DNA of 64,000 nt from Collinsella sp. (GCA_019425015.1 JAHYYJ010000012.1:14878-78877); one strand, 5' to 3'. Numbered from the stretch's first letter, positions 34,218-42,702 are shown. The notes: generated from the letters alone by a model not told the origin. Made by a program: numbers and translations.

Positions 34218-34796
34218 ATGCCTGAGTCTTCTGTCCGTCCCCGTCGCATCGTCGTTGGCGTTTCGGGCGCCAGCGGTGCCGCGCTGGGCCTTGAGTGCCT
34301 CAAATGTCTGCGTCAGGCAGGTGCCGAGTCGGCGCTTGTCGTCACGCGCGGGGGAGAGATCACCATCGAGCAGGAGCTCGGCATGACGCTTGACGAGTAT
34401 GCCACGCATGCCGATGTGGTCTACGACAACAAGAATATCGGCGCCGCCATCGCAAGCGGCACCTATCCGGTCGATGGCATGATCGTGGCACCCTGCTCCA
34501 TGAAGACGCTCGCCGGCATTGCGAGCGGCTACAGCGAAAACCTGTTGTTGCGCGCGGCCGACGTGCAGATGAAAGAGCAGCGCCGCCTGGTGCTCATGGT
34601 GCGCGAGACGCCCTTCAGCGCCATTCATGTCGACAACATGGCGCGCCTTGCACGCGTACCGGGCGTCATGCTCATGCCGCCCATGCTCACGTTTTACAAC
34701 GGCCCCGCCACGCTCGATGACGCGGTGCACCACATCGCCGCCAAGGCGCTCGAGGCCGTCGGCGTGTCATGCGCAAACTATAAGCGCTGGTCATAG
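34218..34796 (+). CDS. ubiX: UbiX-type flavin prenyltransferase
   Basis: A 192-residue flavoprotein that joins a dimethylallyl group to FMN to make the UbiD cofactor. VGVSGASGAALGLECL at the start is the FMN-binding loop, APCSMKTLAGIASGYS the central motif, and PPMLTFYNGPATLDDAVHHI the C-terminal one, all typical. ATG 34218 is preceded by TTAGGAG. It is downstream of ubiD in the same direction, separated by the structured element at 34028. Characterised UbiX uses dimethylallyl monophosphate (some use the diphosphate), which links it to the NUDIX domain encoded at 29749. Confidence 0.93.
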   Translation: MPESSVRPRRIVVGVSGASGAALGLECLKCLRQAGAESALVVTRGGEITIEQELGMTLDEYATHADVVYDNKNIGAAIASGTYPVDGMIVAPCSMKTLAGIASGYSENLLLRAADVQMKEQRRLVLMVRETPFSAIHVDNMARLARVPGVMLMPPMLTFYNGPATLDDAVHHIAAKALEAVGVSCANYKRWS

Positions 34797-34828
34797 GCGT
34801 CTTTAGGGTAGGATACGAGTAGTGTTTG

Positions 34829-34856
34829 AGCCCGCTGCCCCTGTGGGCGGCGGGCT
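34829..34856 (+). terminator. terminator after ubiX
   Basis: AGCCCGCTGCCC - CTGT - GGGCGGCGGGCT followed by TTTGTG, between ubiX and the MerR gene. Confidence 0.7.
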
Positions 34857-34888
34857 TTGTGCGCAAAAGGGATGTGTCGGGAGGACCT

Positions 34889-35758
34889 ATGCAGACGGGC
34901 ATGTATGCGATTAGCGAGATGGCGAGCTTGTTTAACGTTTCGCGCCAAACGCTCATCTACTACGACAAGATCGGTCTGTTTAAACCCGCCGTGGTTAACG
35001 AAAAGGGCTACCGTTTCTATTCGCCCACGCAGATCCCGCTCATGCGTCTGATCTGCATGCTACGTGACCTAGGGCTCGAACTCGATGAGATCGACCGCCT
35101 AGCCTCGACGTTCGACATTAGCGAGATGACCGATCACCTGCGCTCGCGGGTGCAAGCGCTCGATGAACAGATCGCCGGCCTCAAAGCCGAGCGCGCGAGC
35201 GTGCAGGAGCGCCTGAGCTTTTACGACGAGGCGGTTTACTGGCGCGAGCGCGAGGGCAGGCCGGAGCTCAAGCAGTTTGAGCGTCGCTACGTGGTCTTTG
35301 AGGAGTTTCCAGGCGATATCGAGCGCGGCCGCTCGATGCTTCACCCCACGCTCATGCGGGCCATCCTGCGCATGCGTGCGTTGACGGGCACGCGCCCCAT
35401 GCGCGGCTGGGGTGCCATGCTGCGTCGTGAGGCGCTGCATTCCGACGACCCTATCGCCGGCGCGGGCTCCTTTGCCGTGCTGCCGCGCGGTGCCGAGGAA
35501 CTGCTGCCGAGCGATCCCGCCGAGCTGGCAGAGATCGGCATCGAAGTGCTGCCCGAGGGCACATACCTGTGCATGAGCCGCTGGGGTATGCCGTACGAGC
35601 CCGAGGGCATCCGCGCCATCGTTGCCTGCATGGACGAGCACGCGCTCCAGCCCGTTGGCAACGCTTTCGACTTTTGCTACCTCGATACCACGAGCTACGA
35701 CGAGTCCCACCAAGAGGACTTTTGCTGCATCCAAATCCCTGTTACCCTCCAGATGTGA
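34889..35758 (+). CDS. MerR-family transcriptional regulator with GyrI-like effector domain
   Basis: A 289-residue protein. The N-terminal MerR helix-turn-helix (ISEMASLFNVSRQTLIYYDK, then GLFKPAVVNEKGYRFYSP) is followed by a coiled helix (~80-125) and a C-terminal region of about 150 residues resembling the GyrI/BltR ligand-binding fold. GGGAGG precedes ATG 34889. It directly follows ubiX and may sense the acid handled by the decarboxylase cluster, though it has its own leader after a terminator. Its stop codon lies inside the following hairpin repeat. Confidence 0.82.
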   Translation: MQTGMYAISEMASLFNVSRQTLIYYDKIGLFKPAVVNEKGYRFYSPTQIPLMRLICMLRDLGLELDEIDRLASTFDISEMTDHLRSRVQALDEQIAGLKAERASVQERLSFYDEAVYWREREGRPELKQFERRYVVFEEFPGDIERGRSMLHPTLMRAILRMRALTGTRPMRGWGAMLRREALHSDDPIAGAGSFAVLPRGAEELLPSDPAELAEIGIEVLPEGTYLCMSRWGMPYEPEGIRAIVACMDEHALQPVGNAFDFCYLDTTSYDESHQEDFCCIQIPVTLQM

Positions 35759-35783
35759 CAAAGGGACAGTCCCTTTGTCACAT
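35753..35783. terminator. ATGTGACAAAGGGA hairpin
   Basis: Perfect 14-bp stem ATGTGACAAAGGGA - CAG - TCCCTTTGTCACAT; the MerR stop codon is within the left arm. Family member of 4011, 17126 and 42470. Confidence 0.65.
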
Positions 35784-35803
35784 TCGTGGTGTGGCTGCTG
35801 CCC

Positions 35804-35869
35804 AAACCGTCACAACATTTGATGAAAATCTCGAAAACGAGGAAAAGCGTCGAATGTTGTGACGCTTTT
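35804..35869. repeat. 66-bp repeat, copy 2, two competing hairpins
   Basis: Identical to 30723-30788. Here the alternative hairpin is longer: GGAAAAGCGTC pairs with GACGCTTTTCC, excluding the CGTCACAACATT stem. It again follows a GACAAAGGGAC hairpin, so the two repeats travel together. It precedes the membrane protein gene at 35954. Confidence 0.7.
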
Positions 35870-35953
35870 CCTGTCTGTGCCGGCGAGCTCCCGTGCCATC
35901 TGGGGGTATAAGGCTGGCAAGTGTTTATTTGCGAGGCTTAAGGGGCGCCCCGT

Positions 35954-36823
35954 ATGGATATCGATAACTTTGAATGGTGGTATAGCGAGGGCGAGGCTCC
36001 GGACGAGGAGTGGGACGAGCCCGCGCCGCGTGACGTGTCGAGCGACGAGGACGAGGCCGGCAACGATGCTGCTGTCGAGCCTGACGCCGCCTCCGATGCC
36101 GCCGAGCCCCTGACCTTTGAGCAGGCTTGGGCCCAAGCCGAGGCCGATGAGGCTAAGGCCGATGCCACGGCCACACTCGGTGAGCCAGCCGACATGTCCA
36201 TCTCGCCGGCAAAGACCCCGCAGCCGCGTCACACTATCGATCCCGACAGCACGGCATCCTTCAGCATTCTCGACGTGCCCTCGCAGGGTGCCCAAGCACC
36301 CGCGCCCACACGTCGCCCCGACCTGGCTCGCGAGGAGGACGCGGGCCGTCGCTCTCCGCTCGGCCCCATCCTCATCGCCTTCATGGCCGGCGTTATCGCA
36401 TGCTCGGTAATTGGAAACGTCTGGAGCCATGTTGAACAACAACGAAAAGACGCCGCCAAGGTCGAGATGTCCGTCGAACAATCGCTCAGCCGCACGCGCT
36501 CGGTGCATGTATCGGTCGAGGTCAAGGACGGCGCGACGTGGGACACCGCGCGCGGCGACAGCCAGATGCTCGTCCATATCGTGGGTCGCACGCTCAAGGG
36601 GCAAGCGATCGACGAGTACCAATACGTCAATTCCGAAGGTGACGGCATCGAGCTCAAGCCCGGCGACTACGAGCTCACGGTCGATGAGCCGCCCGTCGCC
36701 ACCGACGGCACGCGTTACCGTGCCTCAAAGCGCATGGTTCCGGTGAGTTTTAATTCACAGGCGCCCGATACGGTCGATAGCACGCCGCAGGGCGGGTTTG
36801 ACCTTTACGCTATTGCTCAATAA
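35954..36823 (+). CDS. acidic single-pass membrane protein of unknown function
   Basis: A 289-residue protein that I do not recognise. Residues 1-~110 are very acidic and Ala-rich, beginning with DIDNFEWWYSEG; a basic GRRSPLG precedes one hydrophobic helix (~residues 138-156). The C-terminal ~130 residues would be outside the cell and are strand-rich, with GIELKPGDYELTVDEPP resembling CnaB- or prealbumin-like beta folds. The topology (N inside, C outside) follows from the positive residues before the helix. It stands alone between the MerR gene and the aldose epimerase gene. A surface or envelope role is only a guess. Confidence 0.7.
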   Translation: MDIDNFEWWYSEGEAPDEEWDEPAPRDVSSDEDEAGNDAAVEPDAASDAAEPLTFEQAWAQAEADEAKADATATLGEPADMSISPAKTPQPRHTIDPDSTASFSILDVPSQGAQAPAPTRRPDLAREEDAGRRSPLGPILIAFMAGVIACSVIGNVWSHVEQQRKDAAKVEMSVEQSLSRTRSVHVSVEVKDGATWDTARGDSQMLVHIVGRTLKGQAIDEYQYVNSEGDGIELKPGDYELTVDEPPVATDGTRYRASKRMVPVSFNSQAPDTVDSTPQGGFDLYAIAQ

Positions 36824-36902
36824 CTGCACCTGTCGCTCAACCCCGCCGCCAAGAGTGGGACAATAGCCCTCGACACCGTTGTTTACTATTGGAGGAAGTA
36901 GC

Positions 36903-37796
36903 ATGTCCACCGTCACTACCATCAAGCGCGGCGGCCTCACCGCGGCCATCGATTCCATGGGCGCCCAGCTCACGAGCCTTGCCCTCAACGGCAACGAGTA
37001 TCTGTGGCAGGGCGACCCGGCCTTTTGGGGCAAGCATGCGCCTATCCTGTTCCCCATCGTGGGATCGCTGCGCAACAACATGGCGACATCTGCGGCCGGC
37101 ACCTGCGAGATGCCGCGCCATGGACTCGCTCGCATCGTCGAGCACAAGTTGGTCGAGGTTTCGGAGGACGGCTCCTCGGTAACGTACGAGATCACTGACA
37201 CGCCCGAGTCGCTCAAGGCGTTCCCGTTCCACTTTAAGCTCAACATGACCTATGCCCTGACCGGCGACGCCACGCTCACGCAGACCTTTGCCGTCACCAA
37301 CACCGGCGACGTGGCCCTGCCGTTCTCGGTGGGCGGTCATCCTGCATTCAACGTGCCCGCCCCCGGTGCCGAAGACGAGGCGTTCGAGGATTACGAGCTG
37401 GCGTTTACCGAGGCTTGGACTAACGAGGCCCCCATCATCACGCCCGACGGTCTTATGACGTTCGAGGGCAGCTACAAGGCTCCCGATAACTCGGACGTGC
37501 TGCCCATCACGCACCGCAGCTTCGATAACGATGCCATCATGTTCACCGATGTCCCGGGTTCCACGCTCACGCTGCGCGGCCGCAAGTCGGGCCACGGCGT
37601 CAAGATCGACTTTGAGGGCTTTAAGTACATCGGCGTGTGGTCTGCCGCCAACGACGCCCCGTTTGTGGCGCTCGAGCCCTGGACCGGCCACACCACCATG
37701 GACACCGAGGACGACGTCTTTGAGCACAAGGTCAACACCATTACCTTGGCACCGGGTGAGACGGACGTTCGCAGCTTTAGCGTTACCCTGCTCTAG
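36903..37796 (+). CDS. aldose 1-epimerase family protein (YeaD/LacX-like)
   Basis: A 297-residue galactose mutarotase-like beta-sandwich protein. SMGAQLTSLALNGNEYLWQGDPAFW and the following HAPILFPIVGSL are typical of the non-GalM branch; VGGHPAFNVP holds the family His and LEPWTGHTT lies near the end. TTGGAGGAAG precedes ATG 36903. The likely reaction is anomer interconversion of a hexose or hexose phosphate. It is followed at once by a three-helix intergenic element. Confidence 0.85.
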   Translation: MSTVTTIKRGGLTAAIDSMGAQLTSLALNGNEYLWQGDPAFWGKHAPILFPIVGSLRNNMATSAAGTCEMPRHGLARIVEHKLVEVSEDGSSVTYEITDTPESLKAFPFHFKLNMTYALTGDATLTQTFAVTNTGDVALPFSVGGHPAFNVPAPGAEDEAFEDYELAFTEAWTNEAPIITPDGLMTFEGSYKAPDNSDVLPITHRSFDNDAIMFTDVPGSTLTLRGRKSGHGVKIDFEGFKYIGVWSAANDAPFVALEPWTGHTTMDTEDDVFEHKVNTITLAPGETDVRSFSVTLL

Positions 37797-37798
37797 AG

Positions 37799-37970
37799 GT
37801 TCCGCCGTTCTAACGAACGACGGACCGGTCGACGCTGCGCGCCACCCAGAGCGACAATTTGTCATTCAAAAGGCAAGGCATGACCAGAAGGTCTATGCCT
37901 TGCCTTTTTCATGCTAACTTGTTCGCTCTGGGTGGCGCCCGCTGGCATTGCCAAAACATCGACGCTCCCA
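37799..37970 (+). ncRNA. three-helix intergenic element, copy A
   Basis: Starts 3 bases after the epimerase stop. Helix 1: TCCGCCGTTC / GAACGACGGA. Helix 2: GCGCCACCCAGAGCGA (37839-37854) pairs perfectly with 37923-37938. Helix 3 inside: AAGGCAAGGCAT-GACC-AGAA-GGTC-T-ATGCCTTGCCTT (37870-37906) followed by TTTTC, terminator-like. About 170 bp in all, then ~105 bp to the next gene. Confidence 0.75.
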
Positions 37971-38076
37971 ATGACTACCGTGTGTCTATTAATTTTTCGA
38001 GCTTGTGCTGCGCTGCTGGTCGCTGGCGTATATCCTGTTAAGTCGTCAGCATACGATTCAACAGGGAAGGCAGATT

Positions 38077-39003
38077 ATGCATTCTCCCCATCAACGCGAC
38101 GCGCATCCACAGCCGGTATGCAGCCGTCGCATCTTTTTGGGTAGCGCTCTCGCTGCGAGCGCTTCCGTCGTCGCCGGCGCGCTCGCCGGCTGTCAGCGCC
38201 CGTCCACGCTGGAAGTAGTTCAGCCCACGACGGGCGGCGGTCGCGATGACCTGTCCGATTCTGTGATCGGCAAGGATAAGATCCGCATCGGCATGGAGGC
38301 GGCCTACGCCCCGTACAACTGGCAGGTTTCCGAGGCCAGCGAGTTCACGATCCCCATCGACAATGTGCAGGGCGCCTATGCCGACGGCTACGACGTGCAG
38401 ATCGCCAAGATCGTCTGCAAGGCCCTCGGCGGCGAGCCTGTTGCCGTCAAGCAGAGCTTCTCGGGCCTTATCGATTCGCTCAACAACGGCCAGATCGATC
38501 TCATCATCGCCGGCATGAGCGCCACGCCCGAGCGCGAGGAGTCCGTCGGCTTCTCCGACCCGTACTTCATTGGCTACTTTGGCCTGTTTGTAAAAGAGGG
38601 CTCGCCCTACCAAAACGCGACCAAGCTCAGCGACTTTAGCGGCGCCACGGTGCTCGGCCAAAAGGACACGATGCTCGACACCGTCATTGACGAGATCCCG
38701 GGCGTCGTCCACAAAAATCCGGTCGATTCGGTACCCACGGTGTTCTCGAACCTGCTGCAGGGCACTTGTGACGCCGTGACCTACAACACCGAAAACGAGA
38801 AGGGCTATATGGCCCAAAACCCGGGCATCGTGCCCATTCGCTTTGCGGAGGGCGAGGGCTTTAAGCAGGAGGTTACGACAAACGTCGGCTGCCGCAAGGG
38901 CTCGGACAAGCTGCTCAAACTTATCGATAAGACGCTCAAGGGCGTCAGCCAAGAGGAGCGCGACCAAATGTGGGACGCGTGCCTCGACCGTCAGCCGGCA
39001 TAG
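38077..39003 (+). CDS. polar amino acid ABC transporter, substrate-binding lipoprotein
   Basis: A 308-residue binding protein of the family 3 (SBP_bac_3) fold. The N terminus has a twin-arginine motif SRRIFLG, a hydrophobic stretch and a lipobox LAGC, so it looks like a Tat-exported lipoprotein. The mature part has IRIGMEAAYAPYNW, GYDVQIAKIV and LIIAGMSATPEREESVGFSDPY, characteristic of polar amino acid receptors. GGGAAGG precedes ATG 38077. Permease and ATPase genes follow directly. Confidence 0.9.
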   Translation: MHSPHQRDAHPQPVCSRRIFLGSALAASASVVAGALAGCQRPSTLEVVQPTTGGGRDDLSDSVIGKDKIRIGMEAAYAPYNWQVSEASEFTIPIDNVQGAYADGYDVQIAKIVCKALGGEPVAVKQSFSGLIDSLNNGQIDLIIAGMSATPEREESVGFSDPYFIGYFGLFVKEGSPYQNATKLSDFSGATVLGQKDTMLDTVIDEIPGVVHKNPVDSVPTVFSNLLQGTCDAVTYNTENEKGYMAQNPGIVPIRFAEGEGFKQEVTTNVGCRKGSDKLLKLIDKTLKGVSQEERDQMWDACLDRQPA

Positions 39004-39012
39004 GGAGGCAGC

Positions 39013-40161
39013 ATGAAAACCGTCAATCGTCTGGCCTCCTTTATCAAGGCCGACCACCGTTATGTGTATCTGGGCACGAGCGTTATCGCGGCGCTCGGCC
39101 TGGCATTTAGCCAGCGCAACCCCACGCCGCTGAGCTTCTTGGCGCCCACGGGCGTGTTCCAGGACTGCCTCTGGGCGATTCTGTGGGCCTGGATTGTCGT
39201 ATCGGCGGCAGCGCTCGTCACCAAGCTCATGCATTGGAACGACTATCGCCAAAAGTCGCCGTTTGCATCCGAGCGTTGCCGTCGCGGCGCGCGCCTGGGC
39301 AGCTATGTCGTGGTTGCCATTGCGGCGATCTTCTTTATCGACCGCTGCGTCATGTCGTTTATCGACCTGGTGCAGGTGAGCATTGTCTCGGACTCCAACC
39401 CCAGCGACTTTCTGTCGAGCTTGGTCTACATGACCTACAAGAGCGGCGACTTCTTTATCCGCGGCATCGAGATCACCATCGCGCTTGCCACCTTCGGCAC
39501 CGTCATCGCCTTCTTCTTGGCGCTGCTCTTTGTGTTCTTGCGCACCCAGACCTTCGACCGCGTCGACAACGACCTGGTGCGTTTCTTTAAGAGCATTGGC
39601 CGCGGGTTTGCGACCGTCTATTCCACCGTCGTGCGCGGCACGCCCATGATGGTCCAGGGTCTGCTCATCTATTACGCGGGCTTTACCGTTCTGCGCGGCA
39701 TGGGCTTCGAGACCGCCCAGGCCAACCAGATCTGGAGCACCTTTACCGCGGGCCTCGTCACCATTTCGCTCAACTCTACCGCCTACATGATGGAGGTCCT
39801 GCGCGGCGGCATCGAGTCGATCGACCCCGGTCAGGCCGAGGCGGCGCGCTCGCTGGGTCTGTCGCAGTGGCAGGCCATGCGCAAGGTCGTGTTCCCCCAG
39901 GGCATTAAAAACGCGATCCCGGCGCTCACCAACGAGCTCATCATCAACATCAAGGACTCGTCGGTGCTTTCGGTCATCGGCGTGTTTGACCTCATGTACG
40001 CCACCACCACCGTCGCCGGCGTGTACTACCGCCAGATGGAGGTCTACTGCGTGGCGCTCGTGGTCTACCTGATCCTGACGCTCGTGGCGAGCCGCCTGCT
40101 CGAAGCCTTTGGCAAAAAGCTCGGCGCCGAGGCCCCTGCCACGCTGCCCAGCTCCAACTAG
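39013..40161 (+). CDS. polar amino acid ABC transporter, permease
   Basis: A 382-residue permease of the His/Glu/Gln/Arg/opine type. The N-terminal ~130 residues add extra hydrophobic helices to the standard 220-residue domain. The EAA loop EAARSLGLSQWQAMRKVVFPQ and the segment VRGTPMMVQGLLIYY are diagnostic. It starts 9 bp after the binding-protein gene and is followed by the ATPase gene. Confidence 0.92.
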   Translation: MKTVNRLASFIKADHRYVYLGTSVIAALGLAFSQRNPTPLSFLAPTGVFQDCLWAILWAWIVVSAAALVTKLMHWNDYRQKSPFASERCRRGARLGSYVVVAIAAIFFIDRCVMSFIDLVQVSIVSDSNPSDFLSSLVYMTYKSGDFFIRGIEITIALATFGTVIAFFLALLFVFLRTQTFDRVDNDLVRFFKSIGRGFATVYSTVVRGTPMMVQGLLIYYAGFTVLRGMGFETAQANQIWSTFTAGLVTISLNSTAYMMEVLRGGIESIDPGQAEAARSLGLSQWQAMRKVVFPQGIKNAIPALTNELIINIKDSSVLSVIGVFDLMYATTTVAGVYYRQMEVYCVALVVYLILTLVASRLLEAFGKKLGAEAPATLPSSN

Positions 40162-40183
40162 GCTCAAGACGAGGAGAATCATC

Positions 40184-40969
40184 ATGGCAGATACCGCCAC
40201 TACCGGCGTTGCGGCCGCCGCACAGACCAATGAGCCGCTCATCCGCGTCGAGGGCCTGCGCAAGAGCTTTGGCTCACTCGAGGTGCTCAAGGGCATCGAT
40301 CTGTCCATCAATCCCGGCGAGGTCGTCACCATTATCGGCGCCTCGGGCTCGGGCAAGTCGACCTTCCTGCGCTGCCTCAACCTGCTCGAGACTCCGGACG
40401 CGGGCCACATCTGGTTCCACGGCCAGGATCTTACGGCCGAGCGCTGCAACATTAACAAACTGCGTGAGGACATCGGCATGGTGTTCCAGGGCTTCAACCT
40501 ATTCAACAACATGGATGTGCTCGACAACTGCACGCTTGCGCCCGTCACGCTCAAAAAGATGAGCAAGGCCGAGGCCGAGAAGGTCGCGATGGAGCATCTG
40601 ACCAGCGTGGGACTCGAAAAGTTCGTGCACGCCGCCGTGGGCAGGCTTTCGGGCGGCCAAAAGCAGCGCGTCGCCATCGCCCGCGCCCTGTGCATGAATC
40701 CGCAGATCATGCTGTTTGACGAGCCGACCTCCGCACTCGACCCCGAGATCGTGGGAGAGGTGCTCGAGGTCATGCACAACCTCGCTGCCGACGGCATGAC
40801 CATGGTCGTCGTCACGCACGAGATGGCCTTTGCCCGCACGGTGTCCGACCGCGTGGTCTTTATGGACAAGGGCGTGGTGCTCGAGGATGCGGCTCCGGCC
40901 GAGCTCTTCGGCAACCCCAAACACCAGCGCACTCGTGAGTTCCTCTCTCGCTATCTCGAGGACAAATAA
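40184..40969 (+). CDS. polar amino acid ABC transporter, ATPase
   Basis: A 261-residue ATPase. Walker A GASGSGKST, Q-loop VFQGFNLF, signature LSGGQKQRV, Walker B IMLFDEPTSALD and the His of VVVTHEMAFA are all intact. GAGGAGAATC precedes ATG 40184. It completes the three-gene importer starting at 38077; the best general match is to GlnQ/HisP-type ATPases for polar amino acids. Confidence 0.93.
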   Translation: MADTATTGVAAAAQTNEPLIRVEGLRKSFGSLEVLKGIDLSINPGEVVTIIGASGSGKSTFLRCLNLLETPDAGHIWFHGQDLTAERCNINKLREDIGMVFQGFNLFNNMDVLDNCTLAPVTLKKMSKAEAEKVAMEHLTSVGLEKFVHAAVGRLSGGQKQRVAIARALCMNPQIMLFDEPTSALDPEIVGEVLEVMHNLAADGMTMVVVTHEMAFARTVSDRVVFMDKGVVLEDAAPAELFGNPKHQRTREFLSRYLEDK

Positions 40970-41042
40970 CCGACCGCAAACGCTTACGTTGCAGGGCCGC
41001 TCCCGTGGGGGCGGCCTTTGTCATCACAATCGAAAGGATGTC

Positions 41043-42470
41043 ATGGCCGAGGTTTGGCGCTTCTTTGCGCATGAGGATGATTTTGCCGATCTGGACGAGG
41101 CCGGCGCGTGCGAGCGCCTGGGCCGCGTGCTGTCGTTTCCGACCATCTCGAGCATGGATGCCGAGGCGGTGGACTGGCAGCCGTTCGACGACCTGCGCGC
41201 CTATATGCAGCAGGCGTGGCCGCACGTGTTCGCGGCGGGCGAGGTCGAGCTTATCGATCATTCGCTGCTGGTGACGCTTGGCGGTTCCGACCCCGCCCTC
41301 AAACCCGTCATGCTCATGGGCCACATGGACGTGGTCCCCGTGGTGCCGGGTACCGAGGCCGACTGGACACATGCCCCCTTTAGCGGGCACGTGGACGACA
41401 CCTACATCTGGGGTCGCGGTGCTATCGACATGAAAGACCAGGTCGCAGGCATTCTCGAGGCGGTTGAGTATGCGTTGGCGCACGGCTGGGAGCACAGACG
41501 TTCCCTGCTGATCGCCTTTGGTCAGGACGAGGAAACCACGCAGTACGGCGCGGGGGCGATCGGTCGCGTGCTCGAGGAGCGCGGTATTGAACTTGAATAC
41601 CTGATCGACGAGGGTGACTACCGTATTGTTTCGGCTGCCGAGTACGGCGCGGGCGAGGGCTGGCTTATGCATGCCGACCTGGCCGAGAAGGGCTACGCCG
41701 ATATCGTGCTCAAGACGAAGAGTGAAGGCGGGCATTCGTCCAACCCCTACGGCGGCACATCGCTCGAGGTGCTGAGCCGCGCTATCGCCGCAATCTGCGA
41801 CATCGAGTGGCCGACGCGTGTGACCGATCTACTTGCCGCACAGCTCGTCGAGCTGGGGCTCTACACGGCGGATGAGATTGCCGCCAACGGGGGCGTCATT
41901 GTCCGCGACTGCCTCGCCAGCAAGAAGCTCTATCCGCTCGTGACCACCACCTGCGCGCCCACGCAGATCGAAGGCGGCAGCACTGGCGCTAACGTGATGC
42001 CACAGGATATGTGGGCCAATATCAACTTCCGCATGCTCGAGGGTACGGGCGTGGCCGACGTTGTGGCGCGCTGCCGTGAGGCGGTTGCCGGGGCGGACCT
42101 TGCCGGTCGTGTCGAAGTGGAGCTGGGCCCCGGCAGCTCCGAACCCTCGCCGTCCCCGCGCATCGGTGGTCCCGGCCTCGAGGCGGTTCGCTTCATCGCC
42201 GCCCGCTATTTCCGTGAGCCTTTGGGGGCGGAGGAAAACGGATCATCGGCGGCGGGCGGGGTTCCTGTCAGCATCGTCCCCTCAACCGTGATCGGTGCCA
42301 CCGATGCTGCCAACTACCAGCGCATTTGCCCCGAGTGCATTCGCTTCTCGGCCTTTGTGGTCGACGATGACGAGTGCGACCGCGGCGTCCACGGCACTAA
42401 CGAGCGCATCAACCGCCGCGCCTACCTCCAGGGCGTACGCTTCCTCATCGCCCTGCTCCATACGCTCTAG
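41043..42470 (+). CDS. M20 family metallopeptidase (dipeptidase/carboxypeptidase)
   Basis: A 475-residue zinc peptidase. Metal-site segments are visible: MGHMDVVPV, GRGAIDMKDQ, FGQDEETTQYGAG (the EE pair), and HGTNERI near the C terminus; the lid domain has EGGHSSNPYGGTS. Length and motifs fit the M20 carboxypeptidase S/dipeptidase group. GAAAGGATGTC precedes ATG 41043. It sits behind an amino acid importer, in keeping with peptide and amino acid use. Confidence 0.88.
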   Translation: MAEVWRFFAHEDDFADLDEAGACERLGRVLSFPTISSMDAEAVDWQPFDDLRAYMQQAWPHVFAAGEVELIDHSLLVTLGGSDPALKPVMLMGHMDVVPVVPGTEADWTHAPFSGHVDDTYIWGRGAIDMKDQVAGILEAVEYALAHGWEHRRSLLIAFGQDEETTQYGAGAIGRVLEERGIELEYLIDEGDYRIVSAAEYGAGEGWLMHADLAEKGYADIVLKTKSEGGHSSNPYGGTSLEVLSRAIAAICDIEWPTRVTDLLAAQLVELGLYTADEIAANGGVIVRDCLASKKLYPLVTTTCAPTQIEGGSTGANVMPQDMWANINFRMLEGTGVADVVARCREAVAGADLAGRVEVELGPGSSEPSPSPRIGGPGLEAVRFIAARYFREPLGAEENGSSAAGGVPVSIVPSTVIGATDAANYQRICPECIRFSAFVVDDDECDRGVHGTNERINRRAYLQGVRFLIALLHTL

Positions 42471-42504
42471 AATCCGACAAAGGGACTCTCCCTTTGTCGG
42501 ATTC
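42470..42504. terminator. GACAAAGGGA hairpin with a covarying arm
   Basis: 16-bp stem GAATCCGACAAAGGGA - CTC/T - TCCCTTTGTCGGATTC, starting at the last base of the peptidase stop codon. Relative to the 4011 copy, GTG/CAC is replaced by CCG/CGG on both arms. Confidence 0.65.
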
Positions 42505-42593
42505 CGTGCGGGTTGTATGCAGGTTTGCCTGCGCACGCTATCATGTATGGGTTAGACCGCAACTATGTACCCCCCATACGCGAAGGGATGCGC

Positions 42594-42620
42594 ATGTATC
42601 TGAAGATCGACATGTTCTAG
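42594..42620 (+). CDS. eight-codon leader ORF ending in UAG, upstream of prfA
   Basis: Reads MYLKIDMF and ends in TAG. GAAGGGA lies 7-8 bases before the ATG, a good ribosome binding site. It ends 82 bp before prfA, the gene for release factor 1, which alone decodes UAG. A translated leader ending in that codon would allow RF1 to influence its own expression. An in-frame ATG two codons earlier is possible. Translation is inferred only. Confidence 0.45.
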   Translation: MYLKIDMF

Positions 42621-42702
42621 CCGGGCTTTACCCCCGCAGCGGCGCCCCGCGCCCCATCAATTCTGCCGATTTTCACCTTCACGCATATAAAAGGAGTCCG
42701 TC

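Noticed and set aside
38038..40932. 964-codon open frame on the minus strand
   Set aside because: It lies antisense to a complete binding protein, permease and ATPase set with intact motifs; long antisense frames are expected at this GC content.
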